Of a DNA stretch of 64,000 bases, positions 63,990 to 64,000 are shown piece by piece (within the stretch, counting starts at the first letter, position 1; every line of letters starts with the position of its first letter). The DNA is taken from contig CAJOHK010000001.1 of NCBI GenBank assembly GCA_905234285.1, positions 69,375 through 133,374 on the forward strand. The letters are read 5' to 3'. The notes under the pieces were generated by a model. The model was not told the origin of the DNA and did not search any database. It was given only the letters and a program-made list of their open reading frames with translations. The position numbers and the translations under genes are program-made. Origin of the DNA: an uncultured Bacteroidales bacterium (GTDB taxonomy: Bacteria > Bacteroidota > Bacteroidia > Bacteroidales > UBA932).

Positions 63990-64000
63990 CAGTCCTGTTT

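Overview
The window is bacterial chromosome from a moderately GC-rich member of the Bacteroidales (phylum Bacteroidota). Evidence: two SusC/SusD outer-membrane uptake operons, a TonB-dependent receptor next to a DUF4249 lipoprotein, many lipoproteins with short lipobox signals, Bacteroidota-type promoters (TAnnTTTG -7 box) instead of -35/-10 pairs, and Bacteroidota versions of core genes (MnmG, RuvA/B, Mfd, SufS/E, HflX, YbeY, dimeric GlyRS, CoaX). I cannot name genus or species from sequence alone. No rRNA, tRNA, CRISPR array or prophage is visible.

Layout. 0-5 kb: thyA-folA-galM on the minus strand, divergent from two adjacent sodium-dependent NSS transporters. 5.06-5.43 kb: an array of seven 51-bp palindromic units. 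5.4-20 kb: an outer-membrane HExxH/propeller/barrel protein, a DUF5106-thioredoxin lipoprotein, ychF, then an envelope-maintenance cluster (ppiD, lptC, a TPR protein, an outer-membrane protein, coaX) and mfd. About 20 kb: an AT-rich divergent region with DnaA-box-like words, then ruvB, a second palindrome array, sdhA and an apparently frameshifted sdhB; no sdhC is adjacent. 24.4-47 kb: two related operons in mirror-image orientation, each encoding SusC, SusD, a large lipoprotein, an S8 (subtilisin-like) protease and a small lipocalin-like lipoprotein. 47-53 kb: a minus-strand set of TonB receptor, DUF4249 and an MG2/plug-like protein. 53-64 kb: housekeeping genes (hflX, ybeY, mnmG, ruvA, sufS, sufE, a DUF59 gene, folK, glyS), followed by an ABC transporter/DUF4857 operon. 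Three parS-like palindromes lie at 56-58 kb.

The most interesting system is the centre of the mirror-image region. The two susC genes diverge from a 1.4-kb segment that carries a 196-aa serine recombinase (DNA invertase type) and is bounded by a 69-bp inverted repeat with one mismatch (34267-34335 and 35749-35817), which forms the 5' leader of both susC genes. The only recognisable TAnnTTTG promoter aimed at a susC gene lies inside the segment and points at the right-hand operon. Inversion would aim it at the left-hand operon. This looks like a local switch choosing between two SusCD-protease systems, which by analogy with RagAB probably take up peptides. That role is inference.

The second unusual item is the pair of palindrome arrays 16 kb apart. 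They share an architecture of a 34-35-bp imperfect palindrome plus a 17-bp spacer, with seven palindromes each, and I do not recognise the family.
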